From Colwellia sp. PAMC 21821 (GTDB lineage Bacteria; Pseudomonadota; Gammaproteobacteria; Enterobacterales; Alteromonadaceae), in assembly GCF_002077175.1 (NCBI RefSeq), contig NZ_CP014943.1:2294001-2358000 (forward strand): 64,000 bases of DNA, read 5' to 3'. Each line of letters opens with the position of its first letter. Positions within the stretch are counted from its first letter, which is position 1. Below are positions 7,810 through 17,128 of this stretch, piece after piece. Below the pieces are notes generated by a model. That model ran no database searches. It had not been told where the DNA came from and was given only the letters and a program-made list of their open reading frames with translations. The position numbers and the translations under genes are program-made.

Positions 7810-8574
7810 TTAATCTTCAGCGTTTAGTTGCTGGTTAAGCATGGCTGCTTTATGGCTAAGTAATTTGGATATGGGTACTAGCTCGATATTATTTTTCTTA
7901 AGTAATGGTAAAAATTGACGTAATGCACTGATGGTTTCAGGATGTGGGTGAGCAATAGCCACCACGGTTTGATAACGTTTAGCATCTCGAATTAACTGTT
8001 TGAATTGTCGACGAATATAGTTATGCTCTAATTTATTATCGAGAAAAATATGACGATGTAAGCTTGGCACACCAAAACTTATCGCAACTTGTTCCGCTTT
8101 GCTGGCGCTGGTTGTTACACTGTCAATAAACACTAAGTTTCGTTCACGCAGAAACTGCATGGTCCAAGCCATGGGTTGATATAACTCGGTTAGTTTGCTA
8201 CCCATATGGTTGTTAATACCCAAGGCGAAAGGAATTTCATTAAAAGCGTTGGTTAAGCTTTCGCGAATACCATTTTCGTTCATTGTGCTGGTTAATGCGC
8301 CAGGCCCTAATTTTTTACCATTTTTGGCTTCCATGGGAATATGCAAAATAACATCTTTGTTTTTCGCTTGTGCTTTTAACGCGAGTTTTTTGCCATAAGG
8401 GGTATGGGGAAGAATGGCATAGCTGATATTGCCAGGTAAATATAGCGCTTGTGCATCGCTTTTTCGATAACCAATATCATCTATAATAATCGCTACTTGT
8501 GCTGTTTGAGCATAAAGTAAAGTCGGGAAGAGTAAGCTTAATGTCAGCAGGAATTTAGGCAGTAATCGAAGCAC
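7810..8574 (-). CDS. yibQ: Divergent polysaccharide deacetylase family protein YibQ
   Basis: A 254-residue exported protein with a signal peptide (MLRLLPKFLLTLSLLFPTLL, cleavage near AQT). It has the YibQ/DUF610 hallmarks: VAIIIDDIGYR, HIPMEA, NNHMGSKLT, FIDSVTT and VAIAHPHPETI, a NodB-like barrel with altered metal ligands. The role is not firmly known; the gene follows envC in many gammaproteobacteria, suggesting a link to peptidoglycan or division. The start is a GTG. The gap to envC is 99 bp, so co-transcription with gpmI-envC is likely. Confidence 0.9.
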   Translation of the reverse strand: MLRLLPKFLLTLSLLFPTLLYAQTAQVAIIIDDIGYRKSDAQALYLPGNISYAILPHTPYGKKLALKAQAKNKDVILHIPMEAKNGKKLGPGALTSTMNENGIRESLTNAFNEIPFALGINNHMGSKLTELYQPMAWTMQFLRERNLVFIDSVTTSASKAEQVAISFGVPSLHRHIFLDNKLEHNYIRRQFKQLIRDAKRYQTVVAIAHPHPETISALRQFLPLLKKNNIELVPISKLLSHKAAMLNQQLNAED

Positions 8575-8673
8575 GGTAAATTGTTCTTATAAGAAGTCGT
8601 TAGGTAGAATAGCAGTTCAGATGTTCAAAATCGACCTGTTCACTACATAATGTAATTGAATTTATAAACAAGA

Positions 8674-9879
8674 TTACTTACACCAGAGTTTTGGGTTAAC
8701 AGCTATGCCTGTGTGTCTAATTTCAAAGTAAAGGCCTGAATTGGTTTGGCCGCCACTTTGTCCAACTAAGGCTATTGGTTCACCTGCTTCAACACGATCG
8801 CCAACAGATTTGAGTAAGGCTTGATTATGACCATATAAACTCATGTAACCATCACCATGATCAACAACGGTGACTAGCCCGTAACCTTTTAGCCAATCGG
8901 AGAATAAAATAGTGCCATTGTGAATAGTTTTAACTTCTCGGCCAATGGGAGCTGAAAGAAATACCCCTTTCCATTTTAAATAGCCTTGCTTGCTTGAGCC
9001 AAAACTATGATTGATCCTTCCTTTAACAGGCCAACTGAGCTTATGTTTTAATTTACTTAATCCGACTAAATTTTTTGCCTCTTTAGCCTTTTTTGCTTTC
9101 TCTGCATCAGCGGCCATTTTTTTCAATAAGCTTACTAATGCCGATTCTTCACGTTCTAACTTGGCTAGTTTTTGTTGTTCGGTCAGGGCTTTTTTATTTA
9201 GCGCTTGTAATGTTTGTTTTTGTTTTGCTTTCGACAGCTCGAGAATTTGTTTTTGCTGGCTTTGGGTTTGCGTTAATTGGCTTAATTGCTCGGCTTGTTG
9301 CTGGTATTGTTGAGTTACGTCATTTAATTGCGTAATTGTACTTTTAAATGCTTCAATTTCTTTAATACGCGCTGTATTAAGGTATTGATAATGGGTAATA
9401 GTACGCTGCACGCTACTGGGTTTTTCTTGATTAAGTATGAGTTTTATATAATCGTGATGACCAGTCGAATAAGCCGCTCGCAGTTGCTTAGCTAATATTT
9501 GTTCTTGTTGTTTTTTAGCGAGTTCGAGTTGCTTTTTTTCTGTACTTAGCTGGTCTAGTTTCTTACGTGTGGTTACCAACTCACTGGTGGTATTGGCTAA
9601 ATTTTTGGCAATTTTTCCTATCGCCAAGTCATCAGTTTTCAACTGTTGCTCTAGGTCACTAATTTCAACATTAGTGCTTGAAAGATTTTGTTTTTGTTGA
9701 TTAATAGCTTGTTGAATATCAGAAAGTTGCTGATTTGTTTTTGCATTGTTATTGGTGTCTGCTTGCGCAAAAGTATTAAGCGATAAGCACATCAGAATTA
9801 GCCCAATAAAAAAAACATAGCCAGTGTTATACCGGCTACGTTTCAATATTGGGTTGTAGATATTCACGTATACAAACAC
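8674..9879 (-). CDS. envC: Murein hydrolase activator EnvC
   Basis: A protein of about 401 residues: an N-terminal membrane or signal segment (about 20-38, ending TFAQA), a long coiled coil rich in Gln, Leu and Lys (about 45-275), and a C-terminal LytM/M23 domain. The LytM domain is degenerate, as in EnvC: the zinc ligands of active M23 peptidases are replaced (KWKGVF, LYFEIRH). It therefore acts as an activator of the amidases AmiA/AmiB during septum splitting rather than as an enzyme. An AmiB homologue is encoded at 34833-36152. The exact start is uncertain; GTG codons at 9879 and 9867 are both possible. The gene starts 7 bp after gpmI. Confidence 0.93.
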   Translation of the reverse strand: MFVYVNIYNPILKRSRYNTGYVFFIGLILMCLSLNTFAQADTNNNAKTNQQLSDIQQAINQQKQNLSSTNVEISDLEQQLKTDDLAIGKIAKNLANTTSELVTTRKKLDQLSTEKKQLELAKKQQEQILAKQLRAAYSTGHHDYIKLILNQEKPSSVQRTITHYQYLNTARIKEIEAFKSTITQLNDVTQQYQQQAEQLSQLTQTQSQQKQILELSKAKQKQTLQALNKKALTEQQKLAKLEREESALVSLLKKMAADAEKAKKAKEAKNLVGLSKLKHKLSWPVKGRINHSFGSSKQGYLKWKGVFLSAPIGREVKTIHNGTILFSDWLKGYGLVTVVDHGDGYMSLYGHNQALLKSVGDRVEAGEPIALVGQSGGQTNSGLYFEIRHTGIAVNPKLWCK

Positions 9880-9886
9880 GTTATTG

Positions 9887-11428
9887 TTAAGTTAACTTTA
9901 ATAAGTTACTTCCTGTCATTTCTTCGGGTTGTGCCATATTCATTAATGATAAAACCGTTGGGGCTATATCACTAAGCGCGCCAGTTTTTGCCATTGTTGC
10001 GTTTCTACCAACATAAATTAACGGAACCGGTTCACAAGTATGCGCGGTATGGGCTTGTCCTGAAACGTTGTCCATCATTTGTTCTGCGTTGCCGTGGTCA
10101 GCGGTAATTAAACACTCACTGCCCGTTTTGTCTATGGCGGTAACTATTCTACCAATACAAGCGTCGACAGCTTCACAAGCTTTTACGGCAGCATCGAAAT
10201 CACCGGTATGACCCACCATATCACCATTTGGATAATTACAAACAATAAAGTCGTGATCGCCGCTTTCTATGGCTGCTACTAACTTGTCGGTTAATAGGGT
10301 GGAATTCATTTCTGGCTGTAAATCATAAGTGGCGACTTGTGGAGAAGGGACTAATATGCGTTCTTCACCTTTAAAGGTATCTTCTTTACCACCGCTGAAG
10401 AAAAAGGTTACGTGCGCATATTTCTCGGTCTCTGAAATTCGCAGTTGAGTTTTGTCATGTTTCGCAAGCCATTCGCCTAATACGTTGTGAAGTTCGACCT
10501 TTGGAAATGCACAGGGTGCATCAATATCAGCCGCATATTCGGTTAGCATGACAAAACCACCGAGTTTAGGTTGTGCTTGACGCTTAAAACCTGAAAATTC
10601 TGGGTCCGTAAAACAGCGGGTAAATTGACGAGCGCGATCGGCTCTAAAATTCATAAATATCATGGCATCGCCATCTTCTACCTGAATTACATCACCTTTT
10701 GCGTTGGTAATTGCTGAAGCTTTAACGAACTCGTCATTTTCATCACGTTCGTAAGCTGCGTGCAAAGCGTCAGTTGCTTTGTTGTATTGGTATTCGGCCT
10801 GACCTGAAACCATTAAATTATAAGCTGATTCGACGCGATCCCAACGTTGGTCTCGGTCCATAGCATAATAACGGCCAATAACTGAGGCGACTTGTCCACA
10901 TCCTAGCTGAGCAAATTTTTCTTGGGCTTTTATCAGTGAAGCTTCAGCGCTGCGCGGTGGCGTATCGCGACCATCTAAAAAGGCGTGTAAATAAATCGCC
11001 GTAGCACCTTTTTCAGCCGCCATTTCTAACATGGCAAAAATATGGTCTTCGTGGCTATGAACGCCACCGGGAGATAATAGACCAAAAACGTGTATCGCTT
11101 TATTGTTGCTTACGGCATTTTCTACTGCGTTAGCTAGCGTAGGGTTACTTTGAAACTCTTTATCTTTAATCGCTTTGGTAATACGAGTGAAGTCTTGATA
11201 CACAATACGACCAGCACCCAAGTTGACATGACCAACTTCAGAGTTACCCATTTGTCCGTCAGGTAAACCAACCGCCATGCCAGAGGTTTCAATCAGCATA
11301 TTGGGCTTATTCGCCATTAAGTTATCTAATACTGGGGTATTGGCATGAAAAATAGCATTTGATTCTGTGTTTTCTCTATATCCCCAACCATCTAGAATAA
11401 TAAGAACGGTAGACTTCTTGTTTGGCAT
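9887..11428 (-). CDS. gpmI: 2,3-bisphosphoglycerate-independent phosphoglycerate mutase
   Basis: A 513-residue cytoplasmic glycolytic enzyme that interconverts 3- and 2-phosphoglycerate with two manganese ions. Visible motifs are ILDGWGYR at the N-terminus, [14 protein letters not shown] with the phosphorylated serine, [18 protein letters not shown], and DHGNAEQM near the C-terminus. The ATG at 11428 is chosen because AAGGAAG lies 5 bp upstream; the GTG just before it is too close. The gene heads the gpmI-envC-yibQ group and is divergent from yibN, the same arrangement as in E. coli. Confidence 0.97.
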   Translation of the reverse strand: MPNKKSTVLIILDGWGYRENTESNAIFHANTPVLDNLMANKPNMLIETSGMAVGLPDGQMGNSEVGHVNLGAGRIVYQDFTRITKAIKDKEFQSNPTLANAVENAVSNNKAIHVFGLLSPGGVHSHEDHIFAMLEMAAEKGATAIYLHAFLDGRDTPPRSAEASLIKAQEKFAQLGCGQVASVIGRYYAMDRDQRWDRVESAYNLMVSGQAEYQYNKATDALHAAYERDENDEFVKASAITNAKGDVIQVEDGDAMIFMNFRADRARQFTRCFTDPEFSGFKRQAQPKLGGFVMLTEYAADIDAPCAFPKVELHNVLGEWLAKHDKTQLRISETEKYAHVTFFFSGGKEDTFKGEERILVPSPQVATYDLQPEMNSTLLTDKLVAAIESGDHDFIVCNYPNGDMVGHTGDFDAAVKACEAVDACIGRIVTAIDKTGSECLITADHGNAEQMMDNVSGQAHTAHTCEPVPLIYVGRNATMAKTGALSDIAPTVLSLMNMAQPEEMTGSNLLKLT

Positions 11429-11691
11429 CACGGCTTCCTTTATACGAGCAAAGATAGATAAATTAATACGAGTTAAAGATAAATGAAAATAATTTTCAGC
11501 TGCAGTATATCAAGACACGAAGTGAATATCTTCTGTCTGTTTAGACAAAATGTTTCAGTTTTAAGATCAAAATATAGCGTTAAGCGCCAAGTTATTTCAA
11601 AATTGTGTTTTTCTATGAAAAGTTCAGTTTGGGTTTAGTTTATTAGCCTGTATACTGTGGAAAATTTTTAGTTAATTAGAATATAAAACTT

Positions 11692-12117
11692 ATGGATCAA
11701 CTTATTACTTTCGCAATGAGCCAGCCTTTACTTAGTGGAGCTTGGTTAGTTATTGTTTTAATGATTATTGTCATTACCATTAAAATTCAAATGTCGCCTA
11801 TTAAGCAATTAAGTACACAGCAAATGACTTTTTTAATTAATAGAGAGTCTGGCGTTGTGGTTGATAGCCGTAGCGAAAAAGACTTTAAAGCCGGTCACAT
11901 TGTTGATGCTGTGCATCTTGGTAATGAAAAAGTCACTAAAAATGACTTCACTAGTCTTGAAAAACATAAAGATAAGCCCATTATTATAGTATGTAGTGCT
12001 GGACTTAGTGCAAGCAAAGTAGCTAATCAACTAGCAAAAGCGGGTTTCACTCAAGTCAGTATACTTAAAGGTGGAATGAGTGCTTGGTTAAGTGCGGGTT
12101 TACCAGTAACTAAGTAG
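11692..12117 (+). CDS. yibN: Membrane-anchored rhodanese-like protein YibN
   Basis: A 141-residue protein with one transmembrane segment (about 15-32) followed by a single rhodanese domain. The domain shows VVDSRSEKDFKAGHIVDAVHLG and the active-site loop IIVCSAGLSASK with the sulfur-carrying cysteine, then LKGGMSAWLSAGLPV. It probably faces the cytoplasm and handles sulfane sulfur. It heads the rightward group yibN-grxC-secB-gpsA, with a 27-bp gap to grxC. Confidence 0.92.
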   Translation: MDQLITFAMSQPLLSGAWLVIVLMIIVITIKIQMSPIKQLSTQQMTFLINRESGVVVDSRSEKDFKAGHIVDAVHLGNEKVTKNDFTSLEKHKDKPIIIVCSAGLSASKVANQLAKAGFTQVSILKGGMSAWLSAGLPVTK

Positions 12118-12144
12118 TAAACAATTAAACAACGGATTATCATA

Positions 12145-12402
12145 ATGGCAGTTGATATATATACTAAAGCGACTTGTTTTTATTGCATGAGAGCGAAAGC
12201 CTTATTTGCAGATATGAACGTTGCTTACAATGAAATAAAAATTGACGGTGATGCACCGCTGCGTGACAAAATGATCAAACGCAGTCAGGGCGCTTCAACC
12301 GTGCCCCAAATATTTATTAACAATGCCCATATTGGTGGTTGTGACGATTTATTTGCATTACATGCGCAAGGCAAATTAGCTTCACTTTTAGCCTCAGAGT
12401 AA
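12145..12402 (+). CDS. grxC: Glutaredoxin 3
   Basis: An 85-residue thioredoxin-fold protein with the dithiol active site in KATCFYCMRAK (C-x-x-C with Phe-Tyr), the cis-proline STVPQIFIN and the glutathione-binding GGCDDL. It reduces protein disulfides and mixed disulfides using glutathione in the cytoplasm. It lies between yibN and secB as in E. coli. Confidence 0.95.
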   Translation: MAVDIYTKATCFYCMRAKALFADMNVAYNEIKIDGDAPLRDKMIKRSQGASTVPQIFINNAHIGGCDDLFALHAQGKLASLLASE

Positions 12403-12465
12403 AAGTGAAAATATCTTAGAATAAAATGCCAATAAATAATGGCGTAAATATAAAGGAAGAACAAC

Positions 12466-12975
12466 ATGGCTGACGAAATTCAAAACGGCGCAGAAGCGAC
12501 TACTGAGCAACAAGCACCACAATTTGCTATTCAACGCGTTTACACAAAAGATATCTCATTTGAAACACCAAATTCACCGGCAATTTTTCAAAAAGATTGG
12601 AAACCAGAAGTACAGTTAGATATTGATACTAAATCAACTAAACTGGCTGATGATACTTATGAAGTGACGTTATCATTAACGGTTACTGCTACGGTTGAAG
12701 AGCAAACTGCTTTTCTAGCTGAAGTACAACAAGCCGGTATTTTCACCATTGGTAATCTTCCTGAAGCGCAGTTAGCGCATACCATTGGCGCATTTTGCCC
12801 AACAACATTATTCCCATATGCTCGTGAAGCCGTTGCCAACTTAGTTAGCCGTGGGTCATTCCCACAAATTAACTTAGCTCCGGTAAACTTTGAAGCATTA
12901 TTCGCAAATTATGTACAACAACGTGCAGCACAAGCGAATGCAGAACAAGCATCTGCAAGCACAGAAACTCACTAG
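12466..12975 (+). CDS. secB: Protein-export chaperone SecB
   Basis: A 169-residue cytoplasmic chaperone that keeps precursor proteins unfolded and hands them to SecA. Characteristic segments are [36 protein letters not shown] and [11 protein letters not shown], with an Ala/Gln-rich C-terminal tail. It is preceded by AAGGAAG. gpsA follows after 3 bp, so the two are almost certainly co-transcribed. Confidence 0.97.
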   Translation: MADEIQNGAEATTEQQAPQFAIQRVYTKDISFETPNSPAIFQKDWKPEVQLDIDTKSTKLADDTYEVTLSLTVTATVEEQTAFLAEVQQAGIFTIGNLPEAQLAHTIGAFCPTTLFPYAREAVANLVSRGSFPQINLAPVNFEALFANYVQQRAAQANAEQASASTETH

Positions 12976-12978
12976 TTT

Positions 12979-13986
12979 ATGAGCCCTGTTCTTGCTGACA
13001 TTTCAGTTATTGGCGCTGGATCTTATGGTACCGCGTTAGCAATATGCTTAGCGCGTAATGGCCATAAAACACTGCTTTGGGCACGTGATGAAATTCACGT
13101 GGCTGAAATGGCGAGTACGCGTGCTAATGAAAAATATTTACCGGGTAGCAAGTTTCCTGAAGCATTAGTGATTAGTAATGATTTAGCAAGCGTAGTCGGC
13201 GCCAGTAAAAATATTTTATTAGTGGTACCTAGCCATGTTTTTGGTGAAATGTTAACGCAAATAAAGCCTTTTTTGAGAAAAGATGCCCGTTTAGTTTGGG
13301 CAACTAAAGGTTTAGAGCACGATACAGGGCGTTTACTGCAAGACGTAGCGCGAGAAATTTTAGGTGACGATATATCGTTAGCTGTACTTTCTGGACCTAC
13401 CTTCGCAAAAGAAATGGCAGCAGGATTACCAACAGCGATATCTTTATCGTCAACAGACGATGCCTTCGTTGATGACATATCAAACTTATTACACTGTGAA
13501 CGCACTTTTCGTGTTTACAGCAATAAAGACTTCATTGGTGTGCAACTAGGCGGCGCGGTTAAAAATGTTATTGCGATTGGCGCTGGAATGGCTGATGGCA
13601 TTGGTTTTGGTGCTAATGCACGCACTGCTTTAATTACCCGTGGCTTAGCCGAAATGACCCGTTTAGGCTGTGCGTTAAACGCAGAACCTTCAACATTTAT
13701 GGGCATGGCAGGATTAGGTGATTTAGTGCTAACTTGTACCGATAACCAGTCACGCAACCGTCGTTTTGGTTTAGCTTTAGGTGCGGGCGCAGGCGTTGAA
13801 GAAGCAATAGCAGATATTGGTCAAGTGGTAGAAGGTTATCGCAATACCAAAGAAGTCTATATGCTGGCCCAGCGAATGGGCGTAGAAATGCCTATAGTAG
13901 AGCAGGTTTATCAAGTGCTTTATTGCGGTAAAGATGCCAGATTAGCTGCTGCAGATTTATTATCACGAGATCGTAAATTCGAATAA
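12979..13986 (+). CDS. gpsA: Glycerol-3-phosphate dehydrogenase [NAD(P)+]
   Basis: A 335-residue enzyme that reduces dihydroxyacetone phosphate to glycerol 3-phosphate, the entry to phospholipid synthesis. It has the N-terminal NAD loop [24 protein letters not shown], the catalytic lysine in [13 protein letters not shown], and [14 protein letters not shown]. It is the last gene of the yibN-grxC-secB-gpsA group. No simple terminator follows; instead a tandem repeat array with hairpin potential starts 17 bp later. Confidence 0.97.
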   Translation: MSPVLADISVIGAGSYGTALAICLARNGHKTLLWARDEIHVAEMASTRANEKYLPGSKFPEALVISNDLASVVGASKNILLVVPSHVFGEMLTQIKPFLRKDARLVWATKGLEHDTGRLLQDVAREILGDDISLAVLSGPTFAKEMAAGLPTAISLSSTDDAFVDDISNLLHCERTFRVYSNKDFIGVQLGGAVKNVIAIGAGMADGIGFGANARTALITRGLAEMTRLGCALNAEPSTFMGMAGLGDLVLTCTDNQSRNRRFGLALGAGAGVEEAIADIGQVVEGYRNTKEVYMLAQRMGVEMPIVEQVYQVLYCGKDARLAAADLLSRDRKFE

Positions 13987-14003
13987 TTGCTAATAAACGC
14001 TAA

Positions 14004-14508
14004 TTTGACGGCATAAATGCCGACCTACAACAGATAATCTCAACCTATTTCTGGCTTATTCTTCGATTAATTTATGCCATAAATTGTAGGTTAGGCTTTA
14101 GCCCATCAGATTTATTTCGCTAATTTATATGTGATTTTTGTTTAATTAAATATAGATTTGACGGCATAAATGCCGACCTACAACAGATAATCTCAACCTG
14201 TTTCTGGCTTATTCTTCGATTAATTTATGCCATAAATTGTAGGTTGGGCTTTAGCCCATCAGATTGATTTCGTTATTTTATTTGTAATTTATATGTGATT
14301 TTTTTGTTTAATTAAATATAGATTTGACAGCATAAATGCCGACCTACAACAGGTAATCTCAACCTGTTTCTGGCTTATTCTTCGATTAATTTATGCCATA
14401 AATTGTAGGTTGGGCTTTAGCCCATCAGATTGATTTCGCTAATTTATATGTAATTTTTTTGTTTAATTAAATATAGATTTGACGGCATAAATGCCGACCT
14501 ACAATTAT
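14004..14508. repeat. Tandem array: three ~155-bp units plus a partial fourth
   Basis: Units begin with TTTGACGGCATAAATGCC at 14004, 14157, 14323 and 14478 (spacings 153, 166 and 155 bp); the last stops after about 30 bp. Each full unit holds GCCGACCTACAA and, about 80 bp on, TTGTAGGTTGGGCTTTAGCCC, so the unit folds on itself. Smaller hairpins are GGCAT/ATGCC and GGGCT/AGCCC. Units differ by a few substitutions and short indels. It fills the gpsA-trmL gap and is non-coding. Confidence 0.92.
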
Positions 14509-14525
14509 TTAAATCTTTCTCTATA

Positions 14526-14990
14526 CTACACCGAATTTTCAAAACCTAATTGGCGCCATGCTTCATAAACAATTACAGCTGTCGCGTTGGATAAATTCAT
14601 ACTACGGCTATCTTTTAACATCGGGATCCTGATTTTGTCTTGATCTGGGATCTGCTGTCTAACATCTTCTGGTAAACCGCCTGTTTCAGAGCCAAATAAC
14701 AAATAATCTCCGGCCTGAAAGCTGATATCACCGTAATAGCCGGTTGATTTTGTGGTGACTGCTAACACACGCTTAGGTTTTTCAGACTCTACAAAGCTTT
14801 GATAATTTGCATGACGTTTTAGGGCGGCAAACTCATGGTAATCTAAACCCGCTCGGCGCAATTTTTTATCTTCTAGGTCAAAGCCGAGTGGCTCAATTAG
14901 ATGTAATCTAAAGCCAGTATTAGCACATAGGCGGATAATATTGCCAGTGTTGGGTGGGATTTGAGGTTGAAATAAAACGACATCTAACAT
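14526..14990 (-). CDS. trmL: tRNA (cytidine(34)-2'-O)-methyltransferase TrmL
   Basis: A 154-residue SPOUT-fold enzyme that methylates the ribose at the wobble position of certain leucine tRNAs. Motifs are [21 protein letters not shown] at the N-terminus, [11 protein letters not shown], and the knot segment [20 protein letters not shown]. The length is normal. It is divergent from fieF and converges on the tandem repeat array. Confidence 0.95.
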   Translation of the reverse strand: MLDVVLFQPQIPPNTGNIIRLCANTGFRLHLIEPLGFDLEDKKLRRAGLDYHEFAALKRHANYQSFVESEKPKRVLAVTTKSTGYYGDISFQAGDYLLFGSETGGLPEDVRQQIPDQDKIRIPMLKDSRSMNLSNATAVIVYEAWRQLGFENSV

Positions 14991-15101
14991 AGCAAGTGCT
15001 TAATAAATTGTATAATTAAATGGTATTATACAGGCCTTGAGGCGAATGCTTAAGCTTTGCTTTTACAATCTTAAGTAATATTTATCAACAAGGAGGACTC
15101 A

Positions 15102-16025
15102 GTGCCGGAAAACAAGATAGATTCCAACCAATATGCATACTTGGTTAAGTTGGCAGCTTTTGCCGCTACAACAACCGCCATGATACTAGTGGTGTTGAAG
15201 CTCTATGCTTATTTTGTCACTGACGCTAGCGCGATGCTGGCTTCGGCCACCGACTCGATTTTAGATTTATTTGCTTCAATTATGAATGTAGTTATTTTAC
15301 GTTTCGCTTTGGCCCCTGCCGATAAAGAACATAAATTTGGCCATGGTAAAGCGGAAAGTCTAGCAGGACTAGTACAAGCCGCGTTTGTTCTCGGCTCGGC
15401 ATTGTTACTGGTGTTTAATGGTGTTGATCGCATTATTAACCCTCAAGAAGTTGTTCGCACGGAAGTCGGTATTGTCGTGTCAATTATCGCCATTGTGATG
15501 ACGTTAATGTTGGTGATATTGCAAAAATATGTCATAAACCAAACCAAGTCTGTCGCCATTAGCGCTGATGCTTTACATTACCAATCTGATTTAATTCTGA
15601 ATTTAGGTGTACTTGCCGCACTGTTTCTAAGCCAAGGTTATTGGTTACAGGCTGACGGGTTTTTCACCGTTGCAGTCGCCATATTTTTGTTGCTTGGTGC
15701 CGGTAAAATAATTTGGACGAGCGTCCATCAATTAATGGATCATGAGCTTACCGCTGAAGAGCTTAGCATTATAAAGAAAATTGTTTTAGCACATGAGGGT
15801 ACTCATGGGCTACATGAGTTAAGAACGCGACAAGCAGGGCCAGATCGTTTTATACAATTTCATTTAGAATTAGATGGTGAGTTATCTTTATTAGAAGCTC
15901 ATACCATTGGTGAGGCTATTGAAGTTGAAATTATTGAGGCGCTAGCCCCTTGTGAAGTTTTTATTCACCACGACCCTTTGTCAGCGGCCAATCATCAGGC
16001 GACAGATGAAATAAAACGAGTATAA
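15102..16025 (+). CDS. fieF: Cation-efflux pump FieF (CDF family)
   Basis: A 307-residue inner-membrane metal/proton antiporter. It has about six membrane spans between residues 12 and 205, the metal-site motif ASATDSILDLFAS in the second span and HYQSDLILN in the fifth, and a cytoplasmic C-terminal domain with HELRTRQAGP and FIHHDP. Family members export ferrous iron and zinc. The GTG start is set by a perfect AGGAGG 5 bp upstream. Confidence 0.93.
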   Translation: MPENKIDSNQYAYLVKLAAFAATTTAMILVVLKLYAYFVTDASAMLASATDSILDLFASIMNVVILRFALAPADKEHKFGHGKAESLAGLVQAAFVLGSALLLVFNGVDRIINPQEVVRTEVGIVVSIIAIVMTLMLVILQKYVINQTKSVAISADALHYQSDLILNLGVLAALFLSQGYWLQADGFFTVAVAIFLLLGAGKIIWTSVHQLMDHELTAEELSIIKKIVLAHEGTHGLHELRTRQAGPDRFIQFHLELDGELSLLEAHTIGEAIEVEIIEALAPCEVFIHHDPLSAANHQATDEIKRV

Positions 16026-16057
16026 ATAACTAAGCCTAAGTGAAATTTCAGCATGAC

Positions 16058-17128
16058 TTATTGATGTTGCTTAAACCACGCGATGGTTTGATCTATCGCG
16101 CTATCACGGTATTTATCTAGTTCAAAAAAAAGCTCGTGGTAGGCGCCAGCTATAATAACGGGTTTACCTTCTGGGCAAGATTTATAATTGCTTTTATAAA
16201 GCCGTTGGCAAAAAATGGCTTGCGCATCATTATCTACAATGTGTTCGCTACCGGCTTGTAACATTTGTATCGGTAGCGACAACTTATCAATATCAATGAG
16301 TAAATTGTCTGAATTTATAATAGCTTGCTCTAACCAGTTAAATGTTACACCGCCAAGTTTTAGCTCTGGCTGTTCGTGATACAAGGCTTGAAAACGCTTA
16401 AAACGTGGCTCTGAATGCATTAAACGATTTTCAGTAAATGTACTTTTATTGATATCGTTTTGACCGAAAAAATACCATGGCGTGTCAGACAGCAAACGGT
16501 TTATTGTTGAGCCAGTTTTAATTAATGATTTCGCTAGCCAATTAGGCGTACCACCACGTGATATTGCTATCATTGGTGAGCTTAAAGTAAGTGCTTTAAT
16601 ATTATTTGGATAAAGTTGTAAATACCTTAAAGCAATTGCTCCGCCCATTGAGTGTGCGAGCATGTAAGCGTTTTTGTTTTGTTGCGGATGCAGCTCAGGT
16701 AACACAAGGTTAAGCAATTGATGTAAATCTTCAGCGTATTGATCAAACTTTTCGATATAACCTTGTAAGCGGTTAGGTGTTAAACGCGCTGAAAGTCCTT
16801 GTCCACGATGATCTATGATGACACTATCATAGCCCTGGTTGTCGAGGTCAAATGCTAGCTCTTGGTATTTCAGGTAACTCTCTGAACGGCCAGGTACAAT
16901 AACAATGTAAGGCTGTTCAGGTCGTTTAAAATTAGTCGCATAAGCAATACTTTTGTTGTCGTCGGTTGTGAATGACGCTTGCTGAACTGATTGCCAGAAG
17001 GTTGCAATAGCGATTGCTTTTTCTGTTGTAAGTGCTCGCTTACTTTCTGCGCTAATGTTATTAGCCATTGCTGGAATTCCTAAAAATAGCCAAAATAAAA
17101 CTAGTGGATAAAATTGCTTATAATTCAC
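16058..17128 (-). CDS. Alpha/beta hydrolase, PldB-like lysophospholipase
   Basis: A 356-residue hydrolase with an N-terminal signal peptide (ending IPAMANN). It has the PldB-type segments GRSESYLKYQELAFDLD, DHRGQGLS, the nucleophile AHSMGG, an acidic residue in the AGSEHIVDND loop, and the final histidine in GAYHELFFE. The expected activity is removal of the acyl chain from lysophospholipids or monoglycerides. The signal peptide suggests periplasmic location, unlike classic inner-membrane PldB. The GTG start overlaps the end of the sensor kinase gene by 11 bp, so it is co-transcribed with the Cpx-like pair and may be part of an envelope-stress response (inference). Confidence 0.82.
   Translation of the reverse strand: MNYKQFYPLVLFWLFLGIPAMANNISAESKRALTTEKAIAIATFWQSVQQASFTTDDNKSIAYATNFKRPEQPYIVIVPGRSESYLKYQELAFDLDNQGYDSVIIDHRGQGLSARLTPNRLQGYIEKFDQYAEDLHQLLNLVLPELHPQQNKNAYMLAHSMGGAIALRYLQLYPNNIKALTLSSPMIAISRGGTPNWLAKSLIKTGSTINRLLSDTPWYFFGQNDINKSTFTENRLMHSEPRFKRFQALYHEQPELKLGGVTFNWLEQAIINSDNLLIDIDKLSLPIQMLQAGSEHIVDNDAQAIFCQRLYKSNYKSCPEGKPVIIAGAYHELFFELDKYRDSAIDQTIAWFKQHQ

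Noticed and set aside
14004..14508. CRISPR-like array
   Set aside because: Units are ~155 bp and nearly identical throughout, with no short repeat/unique spacer pattern and no cas genes.
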